From NCBI GenBank assembly GCA_003506435.1, contig DOAQ01000043.1, positions 26,649 through 90,648 of the forward strand: a stretch of 64,000 bases of DNA, in the 5' to 3' direction. The stretch comes from Prolixibacteraceae bacterium (GTDB lineage: Bacteria; Bacteroidota; Bacteroidia; Bacteroidales; Prolixibacteraceae). How positions within the stretch are numbered: the first letter of the stretch is position 1; each line of letters opens with the position of its first letter. Positions 51,969-61,062 of this stretch are shown here, in pieces. The notes beneath the pieces were generated by a model. The model ran no database searches. It was not told the origin of the DNA and saw nothing but the letters and a program-made list of their open reading frames with translations. Both the position numbers and the translations under genes were made by a program.

Positions 51969-53156
51969 ATGCACCACGTTAAATTAGCCGACAATATTTA
52001 TTATTTGGGGTACAACGATCGCCGCACGCATTTATTTGAGAATATTTGGCCTATTCCGCATGGGGTTTCGTATAATTCATACTTGATAGATGATGAGAAA
52101 ATTGCTTTGGTAGATACCGTCGAACGTCAGTTTATCGACGACTATCTCGATGACATTCATTCCATCATTGGTGACAGAAAAGTCGATTATTTGATCATAA
52201 ATCACATGGAACCCGACCATTCGGGAGCTTTAAAAGCAATCGTGGCCAAGTATCCTGATATTATTTTGGTTGGCAATAAAAAGACGTTCGGGTTTGTGGA
52301 AAGCTTTTATATGAAGCCGGTAAATACGCACGAAGTATATGATGGTCATGTTTTGGAACTTGGAAAAACCCGGGTTCAGTTTCAGGCAATACCCATGGTA
52401 CACTGGCCCGAAACCATGGTGTCTTTCGAAGAAACGAACCAAATTTTATTTTCGGGTGATGCTTTTGGCAGCTACGGAACGTTGGACGGCGGTATCTTTG
52501 ACGATGAAATTAATCTCGACTTTTACGAGATTGAAGTCATGCGGTATTTCACCAATATTGTCGGGAAATATTGTCCGCATACCCAGCGTGCCATTAAAAA
52601 ACTGGCAGGTCTCGATATTAAAATGATTGCTGCTACACACGGTCCGATCTGGCGCAGCGACCTGAACTGGGTATTGAGCCGTTACGACAAATGGAGTTCC
52701 TATACTTTCGACAATGGGGTGATCATCGTTTACGGCTCGATGTACGGAAACACGCAGAAAATGGCTGAAGTAATTGCCCGCCAGCTTTCTGTTCGCGGAA
52801 TCAGGGACATCCGGGTGTATGATGCTTCGAAAACGCATTCTTCATATATTATTAATGATATTTTCAAGTACAAAGGTTTTATTGTCGGAAGTTGTGCGTA
52901 CAACAATTCACTTTTCCCGAATGTCGAAACCTTATTGTCGACCATCGAGCACATGGGTATAAAAGATCATTATCTGGGCGTATTTGGCAATTTTTCGTGG
53001 AATGGAGGAGGCGTGAAAAACCTGATGAAATTTGCCGAAACAATTAACTGGGATTTGGTTTACGAACCGGTTGAAGAAAAAGGCGCTCTCAAAAAAGACA
53101 AGTTTGAACAATGTATTGCACTTGCCAATGCCATGGCTGATAAGTTGCTAGGGTGA
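51969..53156 (+). CDS. FprA-family A-type flavoprotein (flavodiiron protein)
   Basis: 395 aa. Metallo-beta-lactamase-like diiron domain with HMEPDHSGAL (about 78-87), VHWPETM, FSGDAFGSYG and AATHGPIWR, followed from about residue 258 by a flavodoxin domain (YGSMYGNTQKMAE). Reduces O2 to water or NO to N2O, an oxygen- or NO-protection enzyme of anaerobes. No rubredoxin is fused or adjacent. A hairpin terminator follows 100 bp after the stop. Confidence 0.93.
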   Translation: MHHVKLADNIYYLGYNDRRTHLFENIWPIPHGVSYNSYLIDDEKIALVDTVERQFIDDYLDDIHSIIGDRKVDYLIINHMEPDHSGALKAIVAKYPDIILVGNKKTFGFVESFYMKPVNTHEVYDGHVLELGKTRVQFQAIPMVHWPETMVSFEETNQILFSGDAFGSYGTLDGGIFDDEINLDFYEIEVMRYFTNIVGKYCPHTQRAIKKLAGLDIKMIAATHGPIWRSDLNWVLSRYDKWSSYTFDNGVIIVYGSMYGNTQKMAEVIARQLSVRGIRDIRVYDASKTHSSYIINDIFKYKGFIVGSCAYNNSLFPNVETLLSTIEHMGIKDHYLGVFGNFSWNGGGVKNLMKFAETINWDLVYEPVEEKGALKKDKFEQCIALANAMADKLLG

Positions 53157-53256
53157 AGAGGTTTTTAACCGCATTTTGCCACAATCATTTTATTGTTGGA
53201 GATTACGTTCCTTCTATAGGTTCTACAATATGTGATAATACATTTTGAATTTATAG

Positions 53257-53291
53257 AAAATCTCTGTTTGATTATTTCGGACAGAGATTTT
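53257..53291 (+). terminator. Hairpin AAAATCTCTGT/ACAGAGATTTT
   Basis: Perfect 11-bp stem (53257-53267, 53281-53291) with a 13-base loop and TTGTTTT tail between fprA and the ATPase operon. Confidence 0.65.
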
Positions 53292-53297
53292 TGTTTT

Positions 53298-53370
53298 AAC
53301 AATGATTTTATTGTTAAAAAATTTGACAATGGTTTTATTGTTATTTATATTTGGCAATAAATTCATTGTT
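53298..53370 (+). promoter_or_regulatory. Promoter with three phased palindromes upstream of the ATPase operon
   Basis: AACAAT-N6-ATTGTT (53298-53315), GACAAT-N6-ATTGTT (53325-53342) and GGCAAT-N6-ATTGTT (53353-53370) repeat every 27-28 bp. The promoter TTTG (53322-53325) - 20 bp - TATATTTG (53346-53353) runs between them, so site 2 covers the -33 element and site 3 the start point. This is the picture of a repressible promoter with cooperative sites; the regulator is not encoded next door. Confidence 0.7.
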
Positions 53371-53381
53371 AAAAGTATTGT

Positions 53382-54551
53382 ATGAAAAAATGGAAACATC
53401 CTCACACAATAACCGGAGATGCAGTTTCCGGGGAAAGTTATTTAAGAAGGCCAAAAATTAATGATTTGTTCTGGCATTTTGTTGAGAAGGGATCTGATGT
53501 CCTTTTTACTGCACCCCGCAGGGTTGGAAAAACTTCTATAATGAAAGATATTGAAGCTAATACTCCTAAGGATTATTGGTGCATATATAAGGATGTTGAA
53601 GGGGCAACTAATAAAGATCAATTCTATCAGAGAATTTTTGAGATGCTTATTGAACGGTTGAGTTCATTGAAGAAAGCAAAAACATTATTTCGAAAATGGA
53701 TCAAAAAATATGGTATCGAAAAGATTGGGAAAGATGGCTTGAAAATCGGCAGATACCCTTCAGATTATTACAGTGAGGTGGTTAATTTATTGGAAGAGTT
53801 AGCGAAACAAGATATTGCTATTGTCTTACTGATAGATGAGTTTGTCGAAGTTATTCTTAATTTGAAAAATGCAGGGAAAGTTGAAGATGCAATTAGTCTT
53901 CTCCATGAATTGAGAGAAATCAGGCATAAACCAGAGTTGAAAAAAATAATTTTTGTGTATGCGGGTTCTATTGGGTTACATTCTGTTGTTAAAGAAATAG
54001 GACGTCCAACACTTATAAACGACATAGAACTTCTTCCGATAGATAAGCTTAGTGAACCGGAGTCAAAGCAATTGATACGACAACTAACAGCAGAAGCAAC
54101 AATTCAGTATTCTGAAGAACTGGAAGATTATCTTATTTTAAAAATAGAACATCTTCTACCATACTTCATTCAGTTAATGATTCAGGAAATTGACCTAATT
54201 GCTTTTAAAAGAGGACAAGGGACAGCCGACATGGAAATCATTAACGAAGCATTCAATAGCGTGGTGAAAAATACAGCTAATTTTGATGACTGGATAAAAC
54301 GATTAAGGGACTACTTAGGCGGCAACTTCCAGTTTGTGAATCAGGTGTTGATCCATTGCGCGCATAAGGGGAAAATAAATATTCAGGAAGTATACGACTT
54401 AGCCGTTGATGCGGGAAAAACAGACGTTTATAAAGATCTACTTGATGAACTTGAACGTGATGGATATTTAATCGAAGACAGAGGGAGTTATCGTTTTATT
54501 TCTCCATTTATAAAATCGTATTGGTTACACAAAAATCCTGTACTCAAATGA
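53382..54551 (+). CDS. AAA-type ATPase, first gene of a two-ATPase operon
   Basis: 389 aa. Walker A APRRVGKTS (residues 44-52), Walker B VLLIDEFVE (148-156), then helical lid and a C-terminal winged-helix-like end (LLDELERDGYLIEDRGSYRFI). This resembles archaeal-type/STAND-like ATPases often called AAA_14 or ATPase-domain predicted. Region is A+T-rich relative to neighbours, suggesting acquisition. The next ATPase gene overlaps by 4 bp (ATGA). Function unknown; defence or chaperone-like sensing are possibilities. Confidence 0.75.
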   Translation: MKKWKHPHTITGDAVSGESYLRRPKINDLFWHFVEKGSDVLFTAPRRVGKTSIMKDIEANTPKDYWCIYKDVEGATNKDQFYQRIFEMLIERLSSLKKAKTLFRKWIKKYGIEKIGKDGLKIGRYPSDYYSEVVNLLEELAKQDIAIVLLIDEFVEVILNLKNAGKVEDAISLLHELREIRHKPELKKIIFVYAGSIGLHSVVKEIGRPTLINDIELLPIDKLSEPESKQLIRQLTAEATIQYSEELEDYLILKIEHLLPYFIQLMIQEIDLIAFKRGQGTADMEIINEAFNSVVKNTANFDDWIKRLRDYLGGNFQFVNQVLIHCAHKGKINIQEVYDLAVDAGKTDVYKDLLDELERDGYLIEDRGSYRFISPFIKSYWLHKNPVLK

Positions 54552-57145
54552 ATGATCATAAATCTTTAAGTTTTCAATATTATCAGTCCGCAAACGAAGA
54601 TGATTGTGGGCTTATAAAAAGAAATTTCATTGTCAGGAAAAAGGAACTTGGATTGATTCTGGCAAATCTGGAAAAAGAGCCGATGAAGAAATCGGTACAA
54701 CATTTCCTGATTTTAGGAAGACGAGGGAGTGGAAAATCGACCTTATTAAAAAGAATAGAATGTGAAGCTACTGAGAATGAAAAGTTGAAAAATAAATTCG
54801 TTGTTGTTAATCTGGCAGAAGAGCAAGGAAGTATTCATCGTTTATTTGACTTATGGGAAGAAGTAATTAAAGCATTGAGAGGCTTTGGTTATGACGATTT
54901 ACCTGACACTGACTCTTTGGATATTCCTGAAGATTTTGGGGAATATTCCCGGCAACTATATAAATCGATACAAACTTCATTAAAAAAGAACTCAAGAAAG
55001 CTATTACTACTTGTTGATAATATTGATAGAATCTTTTTGTCGTTTAAAAATGACGCTCAATTGTTGCGTGAGATACTTTTAAATTACGACGATATTAAAA
55101 TCATTGGAGGAAGCACAGAAATGAGTGAGCATTTCTGGCAGCACAGTTCTCCTTTTTATCAGTTCTTCAGAATTATCCGATTGGAAGCTTTAAGTTCAAA
55201 AGAAATAAAAAAGTTACTCATGGCTTGGGCTTTCCACATGGAGGAAAAAGGGATTAAAGATTTTATCAGGAAAAACCCCGGGCAATTGGAAGCTATACGG
55301 ATTTTAACCGATGGGTTGCCCCGTACTTTGCGTTTTTTCATTGATTTATTAATTAACCGGCCTCAGCAAAACGGATATGCCTATATAAAGAAAATAATGG
55401 ATACAGTAACTCCGCTGTATCAGGAACGTTTGGGGGCGCTGACTCCCATTGGGCAAAAAATTGTGATGAAACTTGCATTCTTCTGGGATGCTGTTAGTAT
55501 AAAAGATTTGGTTAAGCCAACGAAAACTGAAAGCAAATTACTATCTGCAATTCTTAAAAAGTTAAATGATATAGGAATTGTTGATAAGATTGAAACTGGG
55601 ACAAAAAATCATTTATACCGATTGTCGGAACGTTTCTTTAATATGTGGTTAATTGTAACCCAGGGAAATCCTGTTGACAAGCGAAAAGCAAGATGGTTGA
55701 CTGTATTTTTAGAAAACTGGTATAACGAAAGAGATATAAAATTGTTGATCAGGCAGCATTTGAACGATTTGGAAAAGTGTGATAAAGACCTTGACCATTT
55801 AACCCTTATGACAAAGGCCATTGCCCAGTCAAGGTACACAAGTTTAAAAGAAAGAGAATTGCTGATAACGAAAAACTTGTCTGTTGAATCTTTAAATGCG
55901 GAGCTAAAATCAAGTCTTCCTCTCACTTCTTCTGAAATTTTTGAGAAAATCATACGATTAATTAAGGAAGAGAAGTTCGATATGGCTTTATTAGAAGTCC
56001 AGCACATTCCGAATGAAGTTGGTGGAGATAAAGATATTTTATTAGGTCTTATTTACAGACAATTAAAAAATAATTCAGAAGCGGAAACACATTATTTGTC
56101 AGCAATTAAGAAAGGGAACTTAAATGCAATATCCTCGCTTGCATTATTATATGAAGATCTTGGTAAGTACGAACTAGCTGAAAAGTATTACATCAAAGCT
56201 AACGTTGAGAATGGTGATTATGAGGCACTATTCAACCTTGCCTTGTTATATGAGAATCAAAAGAAATATGAATTAGCAGAAAAATATTATCTAGAAGCTA
56301 TTGGTAAAGGAAATTCCGACGCAATGTTTAATCTAGCATTGTTGTATCAAGATCAAGAAAAATATGATTTATCAGAAAAATATTATTTAGAAGCTATTGA
56401 AAAAGAGGATTCCAGTGCAATGTGCAATCTCGCTATATTATATCAGAATCAAGAAAAATATGATTTATCAGAAAAATATTATTTACAAGCTATTGATCAG
56501 AAAAATATAGATGCAATATTTAATTTAGCCTTATTATATCAAAATCAAGAAAAATATGAACTTGCAGAAAATTATTACCTTCAAGCTATTGAGCTGAAGA
56601 ATTCAAAGGCAATATTTAATTTGGCTTTGTTGTATCAAGATCAAGAGAAATATGAATTAGCAGAAGAATATTATTTGCAAGCCGCTGAGGGCGGTGATTG
56701 TCAGGCTATTCATAATTTATCACTGCTTTATTATTTTCAGTCCTATGACAAAGTTAAATCGCTTAATATTTGTTGTCGATTTTCATCTTCAAACTTGATA
56801 AAAAGACAAGTAACCATATTAATCCGTTTGTGGAACGGAGATACAAACAAAATTGATGAAGAAATTTGGGAGATAGCCAAATCAGAAGAAGGATTGGATA
56901 AACTGTTTGTTTTGCATTTACTTGTTCATTATCAGAAAAATATAGTTTGGAAAATATTTAATGATTTAGAAATTAGGGATCAAATGAAAGACAAGTTTAA
57001 GCCACTATATTATGCAACATCAATTTTAATCAATGACAAAGAAACCGAATTGAATCGTTTAAAAATTCCACCGGAAATAGAAGATACGGTGAATGATATT
57101 CTTCGTGAAATAGAAAGGCTTCGGGGAATGTATTATAAAGATTGA
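54548..57145 (+). CDS. AAA/STAND-like ATPase with C-terminal TPR-like repeats
   Basis: 865 aa from the ATG at 54548, overlapping the previous stop by 4 bp (an earlier in-frame start at 54521 is less likely). P-loop LGRRGSGKST (56-65), Walker B LLLLVDNID (152-160), then helical/winged-helix region, and from residue 527 a run of 32-residue repeats (AIFNLALLYQDQEKYELAEK-type) through about 750. NTPase plus tandem repeats is the STAND layout in which the repeat part senses a ligand, used by several immune ATPases. No effector (nuclease, TIR, protease) domain is visible at either end. Confidence 0.75.
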   Translation: MNDHKSLSFQYYQSANEDDCGLIKRNFIVRKKELGLILANLEKEPMKKSVQHFLILGRRGSGKSTLLKRIECEATENEKLKNKFVVVNLAEEQGSIHRLFDLWEEVIKALRGFGYDDLPDTDSLDIPEDFGEYSRQLYKSIQTSLKKNSRKLLLLVDNIDRIFLSFKNDAQLLREILLNYDDIKIIGGSTEMSEHFWQHSSPFYQFFRIIRLEALSSKEIKKLLMAWAFHMEEKGIKDFIRKNPGQLEAIRILTDGLPRTLRFFIDLLINRPQQNGYAYIKKIMDTVTPLYQERLGALTPIGQKIVMKLAFFWDAVSIKDLVKPTKTESKLLSAILKKLNDIGIVDKIETGTKNHLYRLSERFFNMWLIVTQGNPVDKRKARWLTVFLENWYNERDIKLLIRQHLNDLEKCDKDLDHLTLMTKAIAQSRYTSLKERELLITKNLSVESLNAELKSSLPLTSSEIFEKIIRLIKEEKFDMALLEVQHIPNEVGGDKDILLGLIYRQLKNNSEAETHYLSAIKKGNLNAISSLALLYEDLGKYELAEKYYIKANVENGDYEALFNLALLYENQKKYELAEKYYLEAIGKGNSDAMFNLALLYQDQEKYDLSEKYYLEAIEKEDSSAMCNLAILYQNQEKYDLSEKYYLQAIDQKNIDAIFNLALLYQNQEKYELAENYYLQAIELKNSKAIFNLALLYQDQEKYELAEEYYLQAAEGGDCQAIHNLSLLYYFQSYDKVKSLNICCRFSSSNLIKRQVTILIRLWNGDTNKIDEEIWEIAKSEEGLDKLFVLHLLVHYQKNIVWKIFNDLEIRDQMKDKFKPLYYATSILINDKETELNRLKIPPEIEDTVNDILREIERLRGMYYKD
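56126..56704 (+). repeat. Tandem 96-bp repeats coding the TPR-like array
   Basis: Six units (33+5x32 codons) with consensus A-I-F-N-L-A-L-L-Y-Q-D-Q-E-K-Y-E-L-A-E-K-Y-Y-L; several neighbours are almost identical at DNA level (for example AATATGATTTATCAGAAAAA recurs). Recent internal duplication is likely, which makes copy number prone to change. Confidence 0.8.
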
Positions 57146-57154
57146 AAGAAATCA

Positions 57155-57187
57155 AAAGCCACTGTCGTTTTACCGAGCAGTGGCTTT
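57155..57187. terminator. Bidirectional hairpin AAAGCCACTG/CAGTGGCTTT
   Basis: Perfect 10-bp stem with 13-base loop between the convergent ATPase operon and uxaA, flanked by A run and CTCTTTTCT. Confidence 0.8.
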
Positions 57188-57233
57188 CTCTTTTCTACAT
57201 AAATCTATCACTAACCATTATCTGTTCCCCGTA

Positions 57234-58724
57234 TCACAGCGTGACTCCGGTTTTAAAAATTGAAATTTCTTTAAATCCCGATTCTTCGTGTTTTAGCTTT
57301 TTCCCGTTGGCAACTTCAATGATGAATTGGATAAATTCCTCAAGCAGTTGTTCCATCGTCTTTCCGGTCAGCAGGCTTCCCGCATTAAAATCGATCCAGT
57401 TGCTCTTTTTCTCGGAAAGGGCTGTGTTGGTCGAAATTTTCATGGTAGGAACAAAACTGCCAAAAGGTGTTCCCCGTCCGGTTGTGAAAAGAATCAACTG
57501 GCAACCGCTAAATCCCAGCGCCGACGAGGCTATCAGGTCGTTGCCCGGCGATGACAAAAGATTCAATCCCTTTGTTTTGATCGGTTCGGCGTATTTTAAA
57601 ACATCAACTACAGTTGCCGTTCCTCCTTTTTGTGTGCAGCCCAGCGATTTGTCGTCCAGCGTAGAGATACCGCCGCTTTTATTTCCCGGTGACGGGTTTT
57701 CGTACACTGGTAAATTATGTTGCAGGTAATATTCCTTAAAATCGTTGATCAGATTCACTGTCTTGTCGAAAACGGTACGGTCTTTGGCTCGTTCCATCAG
57801 TAACGTTTCTGCTCCGAACATTTCAGGTACTTCGGTCAGAATGGTCGTTCCTCCTTGTGCTACCAAAAAATCGGAAAAAGCGCCCACCAACGGATTCGCT
57901 GTAATTCCTGAAAAACCATCGGAACCGCCGCATTTTAGTCCAACATTTAATTCCGAACCCGGAACCGGTTGGCGTCGGTCATTTTTCATTTCCTGAAAAA
58001 TCTCATTCAGCAGTTTTACTCCTTCTTCAATTTCATCTTCAACATCCTGTGCTGCCAGAAATTTGACCCGGGCTGTATCGTATTCGCCAATGATGGCTTT
58101 CATTTGGCTGATTTGGTTGTTTTCGCAGCCGAGCCCCAGCATCAGCACGCCTCCCGCATTCGGGTGGTTGATTAATGCGGCCAGCGCTTTCTGAGTGTTC
58201 ACATGGTCATCGCCCAATTGCGAACAGCCGTAATTGTGTTTGAAAACTTCAACTGCATCAATGCTTTCGAGTGGATTACTTTCCCGTTTGAAAATATCGA
58301 TGATCTGCTGCGCTTGTCCGTTTACACATCCAACGGTGGGTACAATCCACAATTCATTACGGATTCCGGTTTTGCCGTTCGACCGCACATATCCGTTAAA
58401 AGTCAGGTCCTGTTTTTCAATATTCAGTTCATTCTGTTTTTGCTGAAACGAATATTCAATAGTGCTTGATAAATTGGTTTTCAGGTTATGCACATGAACT
58501 GTTTCGCCCGGTTGAATGGTTTGTGTGGCATGACCGATCGGCGCTCCGTATTTGATGACATTTGTATTCACTTCAATCACCCGGAGCGCTAGTTTGTACC
58601 CGACTGAAATATCGTCAGTAAGAACAAGGTGCTGGTTGTTAATTGTAACAGCTTCGCCTTTTGTACCGGCCTCGATACACACGGCCACATTGTCGTTCGG
58701 ATTGATTTTTATAAATTTTGCCAT
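57234..58724 (-). CDS. uxaA: Altronate dehydratase
   Basis: 496 aa. N-terminal SAF domain (about residues 1-90, GKEVTINN-like and GATQTIQPGETVHVHNL), then the UxaA/GarD core: NGYVRSNGKTGIRNELWIVP, VGCVNG, HNYGCSQLGDD, LGLGCENNQ and the C-terminal GCTQKGGTATV, FTTGRGTPFGS. Fe-dependent dehydration of D-altronate to 2-keto-3-deoxygluconate in galacturonate degradation. Second gene after uxaB (42-bp gap). Confidence 0.92.
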   Translation of the reverse strand: MAKFIKINPNDNVAVCIEAGTKGEAVTINNQHLVLTDDISVGYKLALRVIEVNTNVIKYGAPIGHATQTIQPGETVHVHNLKTNLSSTIEYSFQQKQNELNIEKQDLTFNGYVRSNGKTGIRNELWIVPTVGCVNGQAQQIIDIFKRESNPLESIDAVEVFKHNYGCSQLGDDHVNTQKALAALINHPNAGGVLMLGLGCENNQISQMKAIIGEYDTARVKFLAAQDVEDEIEEGVKLLNEIFQEMKNDRRQPVPGSELNVGLKCGGSDGFSGITANPLVGAFSDFLVAQGGTTILTEVPEMFGAETLLMERAKDRTVFDKTVNLINDFKEYYLQHNLPVYENPSPGNKSGGISTLDDKSLGCTQKGGTATVVDVLKYAEPIKTKGLNLLSSPGNDLIASSALGFSGCQLILFTTGRGTPFGSFVPTMKISTNTALSEKKSNWIDFNAGSLLTGKTMEQLLEEFIQFIIEVANGKKLKHEESGFKEISIFKTGVTL

Positions 58725-58766
58725 CTTCCGGTTTTATTCTTTATGAATTTGAATCTTCCTTTTTTG

Positions 58767-60263
58767 TTATGAAGCAAGTCGGTCGGGACCAATTTTCATC
58801 AGTGGGTTGTTTTCACTCAAAACGGCCTTTACTGCTTTTTTCATTCCAACCTGCTCAATTAAAAACAGATAACAGGTTACAGAGATCGTGAGGTTCGGAA
58901 TTTCGTTCAGGTTACGTTTCCAAACTTTATCGAGGTTCAGCACTTTTTCAACCAGATGCTCGATCGAGATTGGCCTTCCGTCGCATTCGGCCCATGCCTG
59001 TTTGTAAAAATCAAGTATCCATTGGTCGTCTTGTATAGGATAACGTACGCCATTTGCTTCACCTTTAAAATAAGCAATCATGGCGGCTAACGAAAATACC
59101 AATTTTTGAGGAAGCATGCCATGTGTTTCGTAATAATTGATCAACGTTGGCAAGTTCCGGGTTTCCCATTTCGACATGGCATTCAGTGCAATACTCTGCC
59201 ACAGGTGGCGAATGTACGGGTTGCGGAAACGTTCCAGTATTTTATGGGCAAACGATTTTAGTTCTTTTTCGCTGCCGTCGAGTGCAGGCAAAACTTCGTC
59301 GTAAACAAGTTCTTTCATAAAACTTCCTACTTCGAGGTTCTCAAATGCTTCGCGAACAGTTTCCATCCCACTCAGGAACGACACTGCATAGCTTCCGGTA
59401 TGACAGCCGTTTAAAACCTGAACTTTTTGTTCCCGGAAACGGGTCATGTCTTTTACAAATTTTACGTCCAGTCCGGCTTTTGCCGCAGGAAATTCATTTT
59501 GCACCCATTCCGGCGCTTCAATTACCCAAAAATGGAAATATTCACCAACTACTACAAGGTTGTCTTCAAATCCAAGTTCAGCTTGTATTTCTTTGATTTC
59601 TTCACGCGGAAATCCCGGAACAATACGGTCGACCAGCGTATTGCAGAATGCGCACGAGTTTTCGACCCAGTTTTCAAAATCCTTGCCTAGCTGCCAGCTT
59701 TGGGCGTGTTTAAGTACATATTTTTTCAGCATATCGCCGTTTCGGTCGATCAATTCGCAGGTAAAAAAAATCAACCCTTTGTTTGTGTCCCCGTTAAATG
59801 CCTTGAAACGTTCGAAAAGTAGGGCCGCAATCTTCCCCGGAAATGTTTTCTGAGGTTTCATTTCCAACGAATCGGTTTCGTCGAACGAAATACCTGCTTC
59901 GGTAGTATTCGAAATCACAAAACGCAAATCCGGGTTAAGAATTCTTTCTCTGTAGGTTTCGTAGTCAGTATACGGATTGATCCCTCTGTTAATGCAGTCG
60001 ATAAGCGAATATTCCTTTACCGGCTCGCCATTTTTTATTCCTTTTAAATAGACGTGGTACAAACCATCCTGATTGTTCAGCATATCGGCCATTCCCTGCG
60101 GAAGCGGCTGGACAACATCGACTCCTGTATTGAACCCGATTTCCTTGTTCATTTTATTGATCATCCAATCGGCAAAAGCACGAAGGAAATTTCCTTCACC
60201 AAATTGCAAAATACGGCTGGGGTATTTTTTTGTCTGAACTGCTGTTTCTCTGTTTAGTTGCAT
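58767..60263 (-). CDS. uxaB: Tagaturonate reductase (altronate oxidoreductase)
   Basis: 498 aa, mannitol-dehydrogenase family. NAD-binding start ILQFGEGNFLRAF, DVVQPLPQGMADMLN, then LNGCHTGSYAVSFLSGMETV (about 287-306) and ALNAMSKWETRNLPTLI in the helical C-terminal domain. Reduces tagaturonate to altronate with NADH, feeding uxaA. Start ATG at 60263. Promoter and paired operators lie just upstream. Confidence 0.9.
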   Translation of the reverse strand: MQLNRETAVQTKKYPSRILQFGEGNFLRAFADWMINKMNKEIGFNTGVDVVQPLPQGMADMLNNQDGLYHVYLKGIKNGEPVKEYSLIDCINRGINPYTDYETYRERILNPDLRFVISNTTEAGISFDETDSLEMKPQKTFPGKIAALLFERFKAFNGDTNKGLIFFTCELIDRNGDMLKKYVLKHAQSWQLGKDFENWVENSCAFCNTLVDRIVPGFPREEIKEIQAELGFEDNLVVVGEYFHFWVIEAPEWVQNEFPAAKAGLDVKFVKDMTRFREQKVQVLNGCHTGSYAVSFLSGMETVREAFENLEVGSFMKELVYDEVLPALDGSEKELKSFAHKILERFRNPYIRHLWQSIALNAMSKWETRNLPTLINYYETHGMLPQKLVFSLAAMIAYFKGEANGVRYPIQDDQWILDFYKQAWAECDGRPISIEHLVEKVLNLDKVWKRNLNEIPNLTISVTCYLFLIEQVGMKKAVKAVLSENNPLMKIGPDRLAS

Positions 60264-60286
60264 CTTTTTCTGTTTTTGTCGTTGTT

Positions 60287-60335
60287 CCGTGTTCGTACAC
60301 GGAATGATTCAAAAATAAACCGTGTTCGCACACGG
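60287..60335. promoter_or_regulatory. Two palindromic operators in the uxaB leader
   Basis: CCGTGT-TCGT-ACACGG (60287-60302) and CCGTGT-TCGC-ACACGG (60320-60335) are 16-bp palindromes spaced 33 bp centre to centre, between the -7 box and the uxaB ATG. Shape and position fit a repressor of the LacI or GntR type controlled by a hexuronate; no regulator gene is in the window. Confidence 0.75.
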
Positions 60336-60345
60336 AATTGTGATG

Positions 60346-60353
60346 CAAATATA
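60346..60353 (-). promoter_or_regulatory. -7 promoter box TATATTTG of uxaB-uxaA
   Basis: Exact TAnnTTTG on the minus strand, 82 bp upstream of uxaB and just before the two operators. The remaining 165 bp to the ATPase gene show no other feature. Confidence 0.65.
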
Positions 60354-60518
60354 AACCATATTTTAAACGAAACAATTTATCTGATTTTATTTGCGTTTTA
60401 AGTGTCAGATAATTAATGTTTTAGATCTAAATAGTTAACGATTATTTAATGAATGTGAAATTTGTATTTCATTTTTGTGAATGATTATCATTATTTTTAG
60501 GCAAGTTTTTAGGAAAAG

Positions 60519-61058
60519 GTGGAAAAAGGGAATCCGATTTATGTGTTTACCGGCGGTCCGGGATTTGGTAAATCCGCGCTGATCGATTATTTGAAAAATC
60601 TGGGGTACAAAACAGGGAATGAAGTTGCCAGAGAGATCATCTGTGAACAGCGGAGTATAGGTGGAACTATTTTGCCGGAAAAGGATATTCGTTCATTCCA
60701 GAAGGAAGTTTTAAAGCGGAGGCTTGCATTTTACGAATCGGTTGGCAGTGGTGAAATTGCGTTTTCCGACAGGGCCATTCCCGATCAAATTGCCTTTGCA
60801 AGATTCAATGGTTTTGGAACTCCTGATGTTTTGGTCCGGTATGCCGAAGAATACAGGTACAATGAAAAAGTTTTTGTGACGCCTCCCTGGAAGGAGATAT
60901 ACAGAAATGACGCGGAACGGACGGAGACTTTTGAAAAGGCCTGCGAACTACACCGGATAATCGTTGGCGTGTACGAAGAATTTAACTACACATTAATTGA
61001 ACTTCCTTGTATTGATATAAAACAAAGAGCTGAATTTGTGCTAAACCTAATATATTGA
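60519..61058 (+). CDS. Small P-loop ATPase (AAA_28-like)
   Basis: 179 aa from a GTG at 60519. Walker A FTGGPGFGKSALIDYL (about 10-25), then EVAREIICEQ, a Walker B-like IAFSDRAIPDQIAF (about 88-101) and PPWKEIYRNDAERTE lid. This matches the AAA_28/NTPase_rel family of unknown function. Short gap (4 bp) to the SGNH hydrolase gene suggests cotranscription. Confidence 0.75.
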   Translation: MEKGNPIYVFTGGPGFGKSALIDYLKNLGYKTGNEVAREIICEQRSIGGTILPEKDIRSFQKEVLKRRLAFYESVGSGEIAFSDRAIPDQIAFARFNGFGTPDVLVRYAEEYRYNEKVFVTPPWKEIYRNDAERTETFEKACELHRIIVGVYEEFNYTLIELPCIDIKQRAEFVLNLIY

Positions 61059-61062
61059 AAAA

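Noticed and set aside
57142..57729. 195-codon plus-strand open frame after the ATPase operon
   Set aside because: Lies over the terminator and antisense to uxaA, with no recognisable protein features.
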